DNA of 64,000 nucleotides from JAFECT01 sp035551675. Lineage in GTDB: Bacteria; Pseudomonadota; Alphaproteobacteria; Caulobacterales; Caulobacteraceae. The number at the start of each line of letters is the position of its first letter. Within the stretch, counting starts at the first letter, position 1. The notes beneath the pieces are model-generated. The model was not told the DNA's origin. It did no database searches and was given only the letters and a program-made list of their open reading frames with translations. Positions 43,002 through 54,610 of this stretch are shown here, piece by piece. The stretch lies in assembly GCA_035551675.1 (NCBI GenBank), contig DASZMV010000039.1:1-64000 (forward strand). Direction: 5' to 3'. A program made the position numbers and the translations under genes.

Positions 43002-44324
43002 ATGAGCCGTCCCATAGGCATCGATCTGTTCGCCGGGGCCGGCGGAATGAGCCTGGGTTTCGAGCAGGCAGGTTTCGATATCGCGGCCTGCGTCGAAATC
43101 GACCCGATCCACTGCGCCACCCACGAATTCAACTTTCCCCGGTGCGCGACAGTTGCTCAGTCTGTTATCGGATTGAGCGGCGCCGAAATTAGGAAGCGCG
43201 CGAACATCGACCTCAAAACCGTCGACGTCGTGTTCGGAGGAGCTCCGTGTCAAGGTTTTTCGATGATTGGGCAGCGAGCGCTGGATGATCCGCGCAATCG
43301 GCTCGTGAGCGAGTTTGTGAGGATCGTTTCGGAGCTGCGCGCGTCGTATTTTGTTTTCGAAAACGTCAAAGGCCTGACCGTAGGTCGGCATCGCGCGTTT
43401 CTCGAGGAACTCATCCGGGCGTGCAACGAAGCCGGGTACGACGTTCGCCTACCTTGGAAGGTATTGGATGCGGCACACTATGGCGTCCCGCAGCACCGTG
43501 AGCGACTGATCCTATTTGGCGCGAGGCGAGGACTTCCGCTTCCGCAGTACCCTGCCCCGTCTACTGCCGAAGTGCGCAGAGGCCATGGCGGCGGACCCAC
43601 ATGCCGAGATGCGTTGGACGATCTTCCGGATGCGGAACAATTTCCCGAACTGTTCGAGAGCGATGAAACGAAGATCACCTGGTGGGGCGAGCCCAGCGAA
43701 TACGCTCTGAAAATGCGTACGCTGCATAACGACTCGTGGGGCTTCGGGTACATTCGAGATTTCCCCAGAGACCGCCTCACCTCAAGCGCACGCACAGACC
43801 ATTCTGAAATCTCGCGAGCACGGTTTCACGACACGGAGCCCGGTAGCGTCGAACCCATTTCGCGGTTTTTCAAGCTCGCGTCCGACGGTCGCAGCAATAC
43901 TTTGCGAGCGGGAACGGACGCGGCTCGAGGTGCATTCACCAGTCCCCGGCCGATCCACTACAAATTCGATCGCTGCGTAACCGTTCGGGAAATGGCCCGA
44001 CTGCATGGGTATCCCGATTGGTTCCGCTTCCACGAGACAAAGTGGCATGGTGCCCGACAAATCGGCAATTCGGTGCCACCGCCCCTGGCCAAGGCCATTG
44101 CAGGTTCGGTTATCGATGCACTCGGCGTTACGCCGGTGCATCCGGAAGAGACACTGGCTCTGGGGACGCCTTCATTGTTGCGCATGGGTATGGCCGAGGC
44201 GGCAGAGTATTTCGGAGTGGTTGTCCCTATAGGGAGACGCGATAGAAAGAGCGGCGCGACAAAGAGAAAGCAGGTCGACATCGAGGCGGAGCGCCTCGCC
44301 CGGATGAGGACCTTCAGTGGTTAA
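43002..44324 (+). CDS. dcm: DNA (cytosine-5-)-methyltransferase
   Basis: The 440-residue enzyme has the C5-MTase motifs in order: I DLFAGAGGMSLGF (8-20), IV with catalytic Cys83 in GGAPCQGFS, VI ENV (E120), VIII GVPQHRERLILFG, then a target-recognition region, and IX/X as RQIGNSVPPPLAKAIA near residue 355. A C-terminal tail of about 70 residues, Lys/Arg-rich, extends beyond motif X. The recognised sequence cannot be read. ATG 43002 has GAGG 8-9 bases upstream. It overlaps the downstream nuclease gene by eight bases (GTGGTTAA), which suggests a type II R-M pair. Confidence 0.95.
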   Translation: MSRPIGIDLFAGAGGMSLGFEQAGFDIAACVEIDPIHCATHEFNFPRCATVAQSVIGLSGAEIRKRANIDLKTVDVVFGGAPCQGFSMIGQRALDDPRNRLVSEFVRIVSELRASYFVFENVKGLTVGRHRAFLEELIRACNEAGYDVRLPWKVLDAAHYGVPQHRERLILFGARRGLPLPQYPAPSTAEVRRGHGGGPTCRDALDDLPDAEQFPELFESDETKITWWGEPSEYALKMRTLHNDSWGFGYIRDFPRDRLTSSARTDHSEISRARFHDTEPGSVEPISRFFKLASDGRSNTLRAGTDAARGAFTSPRPIHYKFDRCVTVREMARLHGYPDWFRFHETKWHGARQIGNSVPPPLAKAIAGSVIDALGVTPVHPEETLALGTPSLLRMGMAEAAEYFGVVVPIGRRDRKSGATKRKQVDIEAERLARMRTFSG

Positions 44325-45129
44325 GTCCGTCTCGACGAACCGATACTATGCGCTGGTCGAGCGCATTTTCTTTGGCGAGAGATTTGGCAATTACCGGGCC
44401 GGCGCCACGGAAGTTGCGTTCGCTAGGGACGACCTTGAGCGCGCCGCGAAGGAGCTCGACATCGAGCTCCCTAAGAACTTGGGCGATGTCGTATACTCCA
44501 TTCGCTATCGCACCAGCATGCCCGCTTCAATCCTCGAAACTCAATCGGAGGGAATGGAATGGGTGATCGAAGGTGTTGGTCGCGCACTTTATAAATTTTG
44601 TCTTGTTCCCGTAAATCGCATCCGACCGAACCCCGACCTCATTACGATCAAAATCCCGGACTCGACGCCGGAAATCATTTCGGGATACGCGCTCAACGAC
44701 GAGCAAGCTCTTCTCGCGAAAGTTCGCTACAACCGCCTGATTGACGTCTTTTTAGGTGTCACTGCTTATTCGCTGCAGAACCATCTGCGCACCACAGTGA
44801 AAGGCGTGGGCCAAATTGAGATCGACGAGATCTATGTCGGCGTGAACAGAAATGGCGTTCAGTACGTAATTCCGGTTCAGGCGAAGGGAGGCGCGGACCA
44901 GTTGTCCGTCGTCCAGACCAAGCAAGACCTAGCGTGTTGCGCCGAGAAATTTCCAAGTCTGGTATGTCGTTCTGTGTCCGCACAGTTTATGGACGACAAT
45001 ATGATTGCATTGTTCGAGCTGTCGCTGAGCGACGGGCGCGTGCAAATTGCCGATGAAAAGCATTATAGTCTCGTCCCTTCTAGCTCCATTGGGATAGAAG
45101 AGCTGCAACGATACTATGACCTGAGGTAG
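44317..45129 (+). CDS. Probable type II restriction endonuclease (PD-(D/E)xK-like), partner of the C5 methyltransferase
   Basis: The 270-residue protein has a candidate nuclease core: IEID (E168, D170) EIYVGV, then after about 17 residues PVQAKGG (Q188-A-K190), an E-to-Q version of the (D/E)xK motif known from Mrr-like nucleases, followed by a Gln/Asp-rich helix (QTKQDLACCAEKFP). The first about 160 residues are of unknown fold. Its GTG start is inside the methyltransferase gene (8-bp overlap), so both are made together. The protein downstream on the other strand has the same EID...ExK arrangement. Restriction activity is inferred from context and motif. Confidence 0.72.
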   Translation: MVKSVSTNRYYALVERIFFGERFGNYRAGATEVAFARDDLERAAKELDIELPKNLGDVVYSIRYRTSMPASILETQSEGMEWVIEGVGRALYKFCLVPVNRIRPNPDLITIKIPDSTPEIISGYALNDEQALLAKVRYNRLIDVFLGVTAYSLQNHLRTTVKGVGQIEIDEIYVGVNRNGVQYVIPVQAKGGADQLSVVQTKQDLACCAEKFPSLVCRSVSAQFMDDNMIALFELSLSDGRVQIADEKHYSLVPSSSIGIEELQRYYDLR

Positions 45130-45140
45130 CCGAATCGTAC

Positions 45141-46007
45141 CTATAACGCTTTGATCGAAGGCTCGAATACGTATTTTGCACTGTACGCCACGACTAGCGG
45201 CACGACCTCACTGCCGTCGTCAGAGATGGCGACGTCCTTCTCATCAAGACGTCTAAACAACAATGCTGTCACCTCGCCCTTGGCATACCGCTTCAGAACC
45301 ACTGGAATGCAAAATCGGAATGACGGATTCTTCAAAGCAGAAAGGGCCTGCTTTTCGATCTGCTCTCGAATAATCGGATCTTTGAGCTTTACCTCGACAG
45401 TCATCAGGCCGCTTTCCGAGGCACCTTTAGCAATTGCGGTCACTTTGTAGAGCGCGTCGATTTCGGTCGCACGAAGCTTCACGTTGTTTTGGAGGTGCGT
45501 CAGCTCGATCGTACCTTCTCGAACGTCCGGCGGGGCCGATGAAAGAAGGTGCTCAAGAACATTGAGTTTGACGACTACTTGAGCGAGAGATTGTTCGTCC
45601 ATTCTCAATATCTCCCGCGTCGCGAGAGGAAGGCTCAACGTCTGGACAATGAATACGGGTTCTTTTCCGGTCGGCGCAAAATCGTCAGGAAACGGCACAT
45701 CGCGCGTCGATTTTACGAATTCGAAACACTGACCTCCGCCAGTGCGTTGCGAGGCGGTGTAACCTGCGTGCCAAATCTCATCAGGCCACGCGTCGTTTCG
45801 TGAAACAAGGCGAAGATAGTCCTTCATAAAGTTCGCCGGATTATCTGCCTTGCCTTTGATCTCCCCGCTCTTGAGCGACTCTCTAATCGCCCTCCCGACC
45901 TCATCAATTGACACTACAGTGCGCGCAACGGCGTTCCGTACCGGATCGAACCGCGCACGGAACAACCGCAGAAATACGGGCGGCTTCTGGGAAGGTCTGC
46001 TTGGCAT
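45141..46007 (-). CDS. Unknown island protein with a PD-(D/E)xK-like motif, 288 aa
   Basis: No annotated family is recognised. Residues 182-207 read TEIDALYKV... then TVEVKLKD: EID (E182, D184) followed 21 residues later by E205-V-K207, the canonical (D/E)xK spacing of PD-(D/E)xK nucleases. The following helix IIREQIEKQALSALKNPSFRFCIPVVLKRY and the tail DEKDVAISDDGSEVVPLVV line up with the equivalent region of the convergent nuclease gene (EID-IY, VQAK, FPSLVCRSVSAQF, ALFEL, V-I--DE). The N-terminal half has a Trp-containing NDAWPDEIWHAGY segment. It is convergent with the nuclease gene, 11 bp apart; the low-GC island ends here. Confidence 0.68.
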   Translation of the reverse strand: MPSRPSQKPPVFLRLFRARFDPVRNAVARTVVSIDEVGRAIRESLKSGEIKGKADNPANFMKDYLRLVSRNDAWPDEIWHAGYTASQRTGGGQCFEFVKSTRDVPFPDDFAPTGKEPVFIVQTLSLPLATREILRMDEQSLAQVVVKLNVLEHLLSSAPPDVREGTIELTHLQNNVKLRATEIDALYKVTAIAKGASESGLMTVEVKLKDPIIREQIEKQALSALKNPSFRFCIPVVLKRYAKGEVTALLFRRLDEKDVAISDDGSEVVPLVVAYSAKYVFEPSIKAL

Positions 46008-46017
46008 ATCGTGCGAG

Positions 46018-48330
46018 CTAGAAAGCCCTCACCGCCCCCCCGTTCACCACCTCCGTCGCCTCGTCGATCCGCGCCGCGTACGCATCAATCGCTTGTGCCG
46101 TGATCCCCGCGTACCGGTTGGCCTCTTCCCAACGCCGCCCTTCGATGGCCTCTCGCACACCCGGCAGCGTCTTCGAGCCGTACCCGGTCAACACCCCCGG
46201 CGCGTAGATCATGTTGCGGTACCACGGGCGGTCGGGCAGGCCGTTGGGGTTCAGCAACGCGATGTCGGCGCTGTTGAGCACCGTCGACACGTGCGCAGCG
46301 GCGGCCGGCGACAGCGACCCGCCCTTCGCCGCGATGGCGGCGTCGTAGGCGGCGGCGCTGGACTTCAGTTTGGCGATCGAGGCGTCCAGCGGCGCGAAGG
46401 CGATTTCGGGGACGGGGCCTTCTTTGGCCGGCGGGCCCATGGGCTTGAGCGGGTCTTCGGCGAGTTTGTAGGCGCCTTCGTCGATCAGGCGGCCGTCTTT
46501 CTCGGCGTGTTCGCGCATGTCCTTGGCGAGCTTGTGCAGCTCGTCGTCGTAGCGCTGGAAGGTGTCGGCGGCGTCGGTGAAGCGGATGGCGGGGACATCC
46601 GCGTCGGCGGTGCGGAGCACGATGCGGCCGACGGTTTCCGCGAGGGTCTTGGCGTAGTGGAAGCCCGGATCGTCGAAGCGGCGGTAATGCTCGAACGTAT
46701 CGTAGGCGGAGTGATAGTCGCCGCCGGTCTGGGCTTCGCCGCCGAAGCCGATGTTCATGGCGGCGAGGCCGACGTGGTCGAAGAAGGAGGAGTAATCGGA
46801 GCCGGAGCCGAGGGCGCCGAGCGGCAGGTCTTTGCCCTCTGACGCGAGCCTGGCTTCGAGTTTTGTGTCTTCGTTGGCGCCCTTGGACAGGCCTTCGACC
46901 TCGGCGCGGCCGCGCAAGCGTTGTTCGACGCTGGCGCCGGTTTCCGGATCGGTCACGTCGGACGCGGCGGCGTTGACGATGTGGGTCCACGAGGGCGAAC
47001 CCTCGACGCCCATGAAGCCGCGGCCGTTGCCGTCGGAGTTGATGTAGACGACGCCGTGCTGACGAAGCTCCTGCTCGTGCGTCTCGGCCCATTCGGTGGA
47101 GCCCAAGAGGCCCGGCTCTTCCGCGTCCCAGCCGAGGTAGACGATGGTGCGCTTGGGTCGCCAGCCGGATTTCAGCAGGGCGCCGATGGCCTTGGCCTCG
47201 CCCATTTCGGCGACGTTGCCGCTGAGCGGGTCGGCGCCGCCGAACACCCAGCCGTCGTGGTGGTTGCCGCGCAGGATCCACTGGTCGGGATATTGCGAGC
47301 CTTTGATCATGGCGACGGTGTCGTAGATGGTCTTGAGGCTCCAGTCGGACTTGACCGCCAAGTGGATGACGGCCGCGTGGTCGCCGCCGCCGACGTGATA
47401 GGTGATCGGCAGCGCGCCGCGGAAATCGGCGGGCGCGACGGGGCCGTCGAGCGCGGCGAGGAAGTGCTGCGCGTCGCCGTAGGAGATCGGCAGGGTCGGG
47501 ATTTTCAGGATGGTTTGCGCCTCTTCGCGGGTGAGGCGCTTGGCGTCCTTGGTGGCGCCGACGCCGGGCGTCAGCGGGTCGCCCGGATATTTGGTCATGT
47601 CCTGGACGGAGCCGCGCTGGATGCCCTGGGACGGACGCTCGCCGCCGACGGGATAGGGATCGTCGCGGTAGTAGCCGTCCTCGTGCGGGTCGGAATAGAT
47701 GATGCAGCCGACGGCGCCGTGCTCCTGCGCCAGTTTCGGTTTCAGGCCGCGCCAGCCGGCGCCGTAGCGGGTAATGACGATCTTGCCCTTCACCGAGATG
47801 CCCAGGCGCTCGAGCGCCTTGTAGTCGTCGGGCATGCCGTAGTTGGCGTAGACCAATGGCGCGGTGACATCGCCGTCGCCCTGGTAGGCGACGTAGGCGG
47901 GGAGTTCCTTGTCGACCTGGGTGGTGACGGGATCGCCGGGGACCGGGCGTTCGGTGAGGGTGGCGACCCAGCGGTTGTCGCCGGGGCCGACCATCTCGAG
48001 CGTCTCGGAGATCGGGGTCGGGTAGAGGACCTGGAACTCCTCGATGTGGGCGTCCCAGCCCCAGGATTTGAACTGGGCGAGCATGAACTCGGCGTTGGCG
48101 CGGTCGTGGGGGGAGCCGACGTGGTTCGGCTCGGACGCCATGCGCTCCATCCAGGCGGACATGTCGGCGGGGTCGATGGCGGCGTCGAAGGCGTGTTCGA
48201 CGGCGGCTTCGTCCATGGATGGGCCGTGAGGAGCGGGGCCGTTGGGGGCGGCGGAGGCCGGGAGGGCGAGGGTCAGGGCCGCGGCCGCGGCCGTGGAGGC
48301 AAGGAGCGAAAGCTTGCGAACGATGGTCAT
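46018..48330 (-). CDS. Exported M28 metallopeptidase (glutamate carboxypeptidase II-like)
   Basis: The 770-residue protein has a signal peptide (to about residue 28), a protease-associated domain (KGKIVITRYGAGWRGLK, GCIIYSDPHEDGYY), the M28 zinc site with His and Asp in GNHHDGWVFGGADPLSGN, the catalytic Glu pair in WDAEEPGLLGSTEW, and the last His in DYHSAYDTFEHY, and a C-terminal transferrin-receptor-like dimerisation domain. It resembles folate hydrolase/NAALADase and removes C-terminal amino acids from peptides in the periplasm. It is the first core-type gene after the R-M island. Confidence 0.94.
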   Translation of the reverse strand: MTIVRKLSLLASTAAAAALTLALPASAAPNGPAPHGPSMDEAAVEHAFDAAIDPADMSAWMERMASEPNHVGSPHDRANAEFMLAQFKSWGWDAHIEEFQVLYPTPISETLEMVGPGDNRWVATLTERPVPGDPVTTQVDKELPAYVAYQGDGDVTAPLVYANYGMPDDYKALERLGISVKGKIVITRYGAGWRGLKPKLAQEHGAVGCIIYSDPHEDGYYRDDPYPVGGERPSQGIQRGSVQDMTKYPGDPLTPGVGATKDAKRLTREEAQTILKIPTLPISYGDAQHFLAALDGPVAPADFRGALPITYHVGGGDHAAVIHLAVKSDWSLKTIYDTVAMIKGSQYPDQWILRGNHHDGWVFGGADPLSGNVAEMGEAKAIGALLKSGWRPKRTIVYLGWDAEEPGLLGSTEWAETHEQELRQHGVVYINSDGNGRGFMGVEGSPSWTHIVNAAASDVTDPETGASVEQRLRGRAEVEGLSKGANEDTKLEARLASEGKDLPLGALGSGSDYSSFFDHVGLAAMNIGFGGEAQTGGDYHSAYDTFEHYRRFDDPGFHYAKTLAETVGRIVLRTADADVPAIRFTDAADTFQRYDDELHKLAKDMREHAEKDGRLIDEGAYKLAEDPLKPMGPPAKEGPVPEIAFAPLDASIAKLKSSAAAYDAAIAAKGGSLSPAAAAHVSTVLNSADIALLNPNGLPDRPWYRNMIYAPGVLTGYGSKTLPGVREAIEGRRWEEANRYAGITAQAIDAYAARIDEATEVVNGGAVRAF

Positions 48331-48850
48331 GAAACGGGCCCTCCCCGGCGCCGTGGGCGCGCCGCTGAAGGGCGCGCGTATACGATCCGGGGATTAAACA
48401 CCGGCAGGTGATGGGGGCAAGGGTTTCAGGCGTGAGGGGCGGGTTTGGCGTTGCAGGAAGGAAGGAAGGAAGGAAGGGAGTCCACGGACCCACACGGACA
48501 CACACGGATGGCTGGGGCCGGCGTGGCGCATCCCGAAGAATTGCCCACGAAAAACACGAAAAGCACGAACGGGTCGCGCCTCCAGTGGCAGGGGGGTCCC
48601 GGCGCGAAGCGCCATTCGTAAGATTGCGCCTTCGGCGCAGGACTGGGCCCTTTTCGTGCTTTTCGTGGGCCCTCTTTTCTTTTCTTTCTTTCCGTGTGTG
48701 TCCGTGTGGGTCCGTGGACTCTCTCTTTTTTCTTGGGGCGGACCCCGCCCCACCCTTTCCTGCATTTAATTCGACCTCTCGCGGTCGGCGCTCTAGGGTC
48801 GGCGTCTCGGCGTGGGCGTTCCTGCGTGCGCCTGACTCCATGGGGGAACC
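48331..48850. other. Intergenic region M28 peptidase / LolA-like gene
   Basis: The 520 bp have no convincing gene. The centre is the nested inverted repeat at 48480-48719, preceded by GAAG tandem repeats (48457-48478). The last 130 bp form the leader of the LolA-like gene. Confidence 0.6.
48480..48719. repeat. Nested long inverted repeat with 29-bp perfect outer arms (element B)
   Basis: The outer arms 48480-48508 and 48691-48719 are exact reverse complements over 29 bp and are built from words CCACGGACC, CACACGGAC, ACACACGGA. Inside them a second pair uses different words (CACGAAAAA, CACGAAAAG; about 48550-48572 with about 48650-48671). The core contains GCGCCTTCGGCGC. A (GAAG)n run lies on the left edge. 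Order of arms is A-B-B'-A'. Confidence 0.92.
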
Positions 48851-49612
48851 ATGAGGAAGAATTTGTTGGCCGGCGCCGTTCTGGCGGCCGGCTTGGCGGT
48901 GGCGAATGTTGCATTTGCGCAGGCGCCGATGACCGCCGATCAGTTGATCGCCAAGCATGTCGCGGCGCGCGGCGGTCTGGATAAGCTGCGCGCGATCAAG
49001 AGCCTGCATTTCGAGGGCGACATGCTGGTCGACTTCGGCGGCGGCAACGTGAAGCTGGTGATCGACGAGCAGATCGCGCGCGGCGGCAAGATGCGCCAGA
49101 ACGCGACCATCCAGGGCCTGACCATCGTGCAGGCCTATGACGGGTCGCAGGGCTGGCAGATCCAGCCGTTCCAGGGCCGCAAGGACGCCGAGGTCCTGTC
49201 GCCGGACGACAGCCGCGACCTGGCGGAACAGGCCGACATCGACACCGCGCTGGTGGACTATGCCGCGAAGGGATCGCACGTCGAATATCTGGGAACCGAG
49301 GATATGGACGGCACCGCGGCCTACAAGCTGCGCCTGACCGAGAAGACCGGCGACCAGATCACCTATTTCATCGACACCGACAGCCTGATGACCATCCGCG
49401 AACAGACCAAGCGGACGCTGCACGGGCACGAGAACGTCGGGATTACCGACCTCGGCGACTATGAGCAGGTGGACGGGGTGTATTTCCCGTTCCAGATCGA
49501 GTCGTTCGCGCCGGGTTCGACGCAGAAGACCACCATCACCTTCAACAAGGCCGAAGCGAACGCCAGCGCCGACGACGCGCTGTTCGCCATGCCCAAATCG
49601 CCGGCGAAGTGA
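48851..49612 (+). CDS. Exported LolA-like / outer-membrane lipoprotein-sorting-type protein
   Basis: The 253-residue protein has a signal peptide (to about residue 24, ANVAFAQAP) and then LTADQLIAKHVAARGGLDKLRAIKSLHFEGDM-like sequence, the N-terminal helix and strands of LolA/LolB-fold proteins, with DGSQGWQIQPF and YKLRLTEKTGDQITYFIDTDSLMTIRE as later strands and QVDGVYFPFQIESF. Such proteins bind lipids or hydrophobic ligands in the periplasm. It is followed after seven bases by the sortilin-like protein, suggesting that the two work together on a secreted or envelope target; that link is inferred. Confidence 0.78.
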   Translation: MRKNLLAGAVLAAGLAVANVAFAQAPMTADQLIAKHVAARGGLDKLRAIKSLHFEGDMLVDFGGGNVKLVIDEQIARGGKMRQNATIQGLTIVQAYDGSQGWQIQPFQGRKDAEVLSPDDSRDLAEQADIDTALVDYAAKGSHVEYLGTEDMDGTAAYKLRLTEKTGDQITYFIDTDSLMTIREQTKRTLHGHENVGITDLGDYEQVDGVYFPFQIESFAPGSTQKTTITFNKAEANASADDALFAMPKSPAK

Positions 49613-49619
49613 GGGCGCG

Positions 49620-52865
<3,246 letters not shown>

Positions 52866-52891
52866 CGGGTCGCTAAAGCTTGAAACGAAGG

Positions 52892-52927
52892 GCGCCCTTC
52901 CTCGGCAGAGGGAGGGCGCTTTTCTTT
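52892..52927 (+). terminator. Rho-independent terminator of the sortilin-like gene
   Basis: GCGCCCTTCCTC pairs with GAGGGAGGGCGC (one G-U pair) over a 4-base loop GGCA and is followed by TTTTCTTTT. It lies 26 bp after the stop codon. Confidence 0.85.
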
Positions 52928-52961
52928 TGGGCGGTCGAGATTGTGGTTTGAGAAGAGATTG

Positions 52962-53193
52962 AACCACGAACCACACGAACCACACGAACAAGACGCGCCG
53001 TTGGCGCGAAAGAATTTGACCACGGAAAACACGGAAAACAGGGAAAGAGGTCGAGGGCCGATCGCGCGGAGCGCAATCTGAATTTTGGATGCGCCTGCGG
53101 CGCGGCGGCATTCTTGTTCGTGTGGTTCGTGTGGTTCGTGTGGTTCGTGGTTCCAATCTTCTTTTTTCTTCTTTTTTCCGTGTTTTCCGTGGT
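52962..53193. repeat. Interleaved long inverted repeat (element C)
   Basis: Arm A (52962-52992; CCACACGAA words of 9 bp) pairs with A' (53113-53152; TTCGTGTGG words). Arm B (53019-53046; CACGGAAAA words) pairs with B' (53175-53193). The order is A-B-A'-B', so both stems cannot form without crossing. The core contains the palindrome TGCGCCTGCGGCGCGGCG also present in element A (there with the same sequence). Confidence 0.88.
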
Positions 53194-53246
53194 TCATTCT
53201 TGCTCCCTCAGGCTCAGGCGCTTAAGGCGAGCCGAGGAGATAATTC

Positions 53247-53540
53247 ATGGCGCGGGAACGGATCGGGGCGGAGGCGGCTTGTGGGCGGCTTGACGGGTGG
53301 ACGGCCGCGGAAGGGCGTGACGCGATCCGCAAGAGCTTCAAGTTCGCCGACTTCAACGCGGCGTTCGGGTTCATGACGCGGGTGGCGCTGAAGGCGGAAA
53401 AGCTCGACCACCATCCGGAGTGGTTTAACGTCTACAACCGCGTGGACGTGCTGCTGGCGACGCACGACGCGGACGGGGTGACCGAGCTCGATGTCGAACT
53501 GGCCGCGTTCATGGATAAAACCGCCGGGAGCCAACCATGA
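53247..53540 (+). CDS. phhB: Pterin-4a-carbinolamine dehydratase (PhhB/PCD/DCoH family)
   Basis: The 97-residue protein has the family signature FADFNAAFGFMTRVALKAEKLDHHPEW followed by FNVYNRVDVLLATHDADGVTELD; His-His-Pro is the catalytic part. PCD dehydrates 4a-hydroxytetrahydrobiopterin to renew the pterin cofactor of aromatic hydroxylases; in many bacteria without phenylalanine hydroxylase it may act in molybdopterin metabolism. No hydroxylase is nearby. It overlaps the downstream SDR gene by four bases (ATGA). Confidence 0.93.
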   Translation: MARERIGAEAACGRLDGWTAAEGRDAIRKSFKFADFNAAFGFMTRVALKAEKLDHHPEWFNVYNRVDVLLATHDADGVTELDVELAAFMDKTAGSQP

Positions 53541-54319
53541 ACGGACGCGTGCGCGGCAAGAAGGCGTTGATCACCGGCGCCGCGGGGGGCCTGGGCGAAG
53601 CCATGGCGCGGATGATGGCGCGCGAGGGCGCGACGGTGGCGCTGACCGACCTCGACGGCGACGCGGTCAAGGCGGTGGCGGACAAGATCAACGGCGATCA
53701 CCCGGGCCGCGCGCGAGCGTATCAGCACGATGTGACGAGCGAGGACGCCTGGGTCGAGGTGCTGAAGCGCGCAGCCAAAGACATGGGCGGTATCTCGATC
53801 CTGGTGCACAACGCCGGCATCGGCGGCACGCTGAGCTACGTCGAAATGACCGAGCTCGACATGTGGCGCAAGGTGCACGCGGTGAACACCGAGTCGATCC
53901 TGCTCGGCACCAAGCACGCCCTGCCCTATCTGCGCGACAACCAGCCGGGGTCGATCGTGGTGATCTCCTCGATCGCGGGACTCCTCGCGGCGCCGGGGAT
54001 GGGGGCGTACAATTCGGCGAAAGCCGGCGCATGGCTGATCTCCAAGACCATCGCGCTGGAGTGCGCCAAACAGAAGATCGACGTGCGCTGCAATTCGGTG
54101 CACCCGGCCTTCATCAAGACCCCGATCCTGGACCCGTTCGTCGCCATGGGCGGCGGCGACGAGGAAGCGGCGCACGCGAAACTGGCGCGCGGCATTCCGC
54201 TGGGGAGGATCGGCGAACCGAACGACGTGGCCTATGCGGTGCTCTACCTGGCGAGCGACGAGAGCCGATTCGTGACGGGGATCGAACTGAAGGTGGACGG
54301 CGGGTTGAGCGCGCAGTGA
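53537..54319 (+). CDS. Short-chain dehydrogenase/reductase (SDR family)
   Basis: The 260-residue protein is a classical SDR: cofactor motif TGAAGGLG at residues 13-20, NAG at 92-94, catalytic Ser144/145, Tyr158 and Lys162 in the YxxxK motif (YNSAKAG), and a VDGG ending. Asp38 after the second strand suggests NAD(H) rather than NADP(H). The translationally coupled phhB suggests a linked reaction, for instance on a pterin or aromatic metabolite, but the substrate is unknown. Confidence 0.92.
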   Translation: MNGRVRGKKALITGAAGGLGEAMARMMAREGATVALTDLDGDAVKAVADKINGDHPGRARAYQHDVTSEDAWVEVLKRAAKDMGGISILVHNAGIGGTLSYVEMTELDMWRKVHAVNTESILLGTKHALPYLRDNQPGSIVVISSIAGLLAAPGMGAYNSAKAGAWLISKTIALECAKQKIDVRCNSVHPAFIKTPILDPFVAMGGGDEEAAHAKLARGIPLGRIGEPNDVAYAVLYLASDESRFVTGIELKVDGGLSAQ

Positions 54320-54378
54320 GCGCGGCGGCGCGCGGCGGCGGGCCCTCGATGCAGACGCAAGCGCGGGCGGCGCCGTAG

Positions 54379-54480
54379 GCGCCATTTGGAAGAAGAGACC
54401 GCAGAGAAGCGCAGAGCCGGCAGTGATGAAGCGCGCTGAGCGCTCAATCTTCCTCTGCGTGCTCTATCCAAATTGGCGCT
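54379..54480. repeat. Degenerate inverted repeat of 9-nt words (element E)
   Basis: The outer arms GGCGCCATTTGGA and TCCAAATTGGCGC are inverse copies with one mismatch; inside, CGCAGAGAA / GCGCAGAG words face CTCTGCG-type words. It is a shorter, more decayed member of the class at 13057, 48480, 52962 and 61183. Confidence 0.6.
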
Positions 54481-54553
54481 GCGCGCCGAGGCAGGCTCGA
54501 CGGCAGCGAATCCGTGCTTTCCGTGTGGTCCGTGCACTCGCTTTGGTCCGCTC

Positions 54554-54610
54554 AGTTCACCAGGCACGCGCCGCGGGTGCGGAGGATGCGGGCGGTGTCG
54601 GCTTGCAGGC
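54554..54610 (-). pseudogene. Truncated 3' remnant of a Tat-signal-protein gene
   Basis: On the minus strand this segment encodes a C-terminus LQADTARILRTRGACLVN, almost identical to LQADTDRILRTRGARLLLGTCLVN at the end of the intact gene at 55412-55822. The DNA matches closely except for an 18-base deletion. No upstream part of the gene is present, so it is a fragment left by duplication or recombination around the ankyrin gene. Confidence 0.75.

Larger units (their letters stand above)
52866..53246. other. Intergenic region with terminator and element C
   Basis: The 381 bp hold the terminator at 52892-52927 and the interleaved inverted repeat at 52962-53193. The last 50 bp are the phhB leader with GAGGAG about 10 bases before its ATG. 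No gene is seen. Confidence 0.6.

Noticed and set aside
42654..43391. 245-residue minus-strand frame opposite vsr and dcm
   Set aside because: Both plus-strand genes have full catalytic motifs; the antisense frame shows none.
46000..46020. Possible att site duplicating the tRNA-Arg 3' end
   Set aside because: No copy of GGTTCGAATCCTGTCGGGTG or its last 10-12 bases was found near the right edge of the island.
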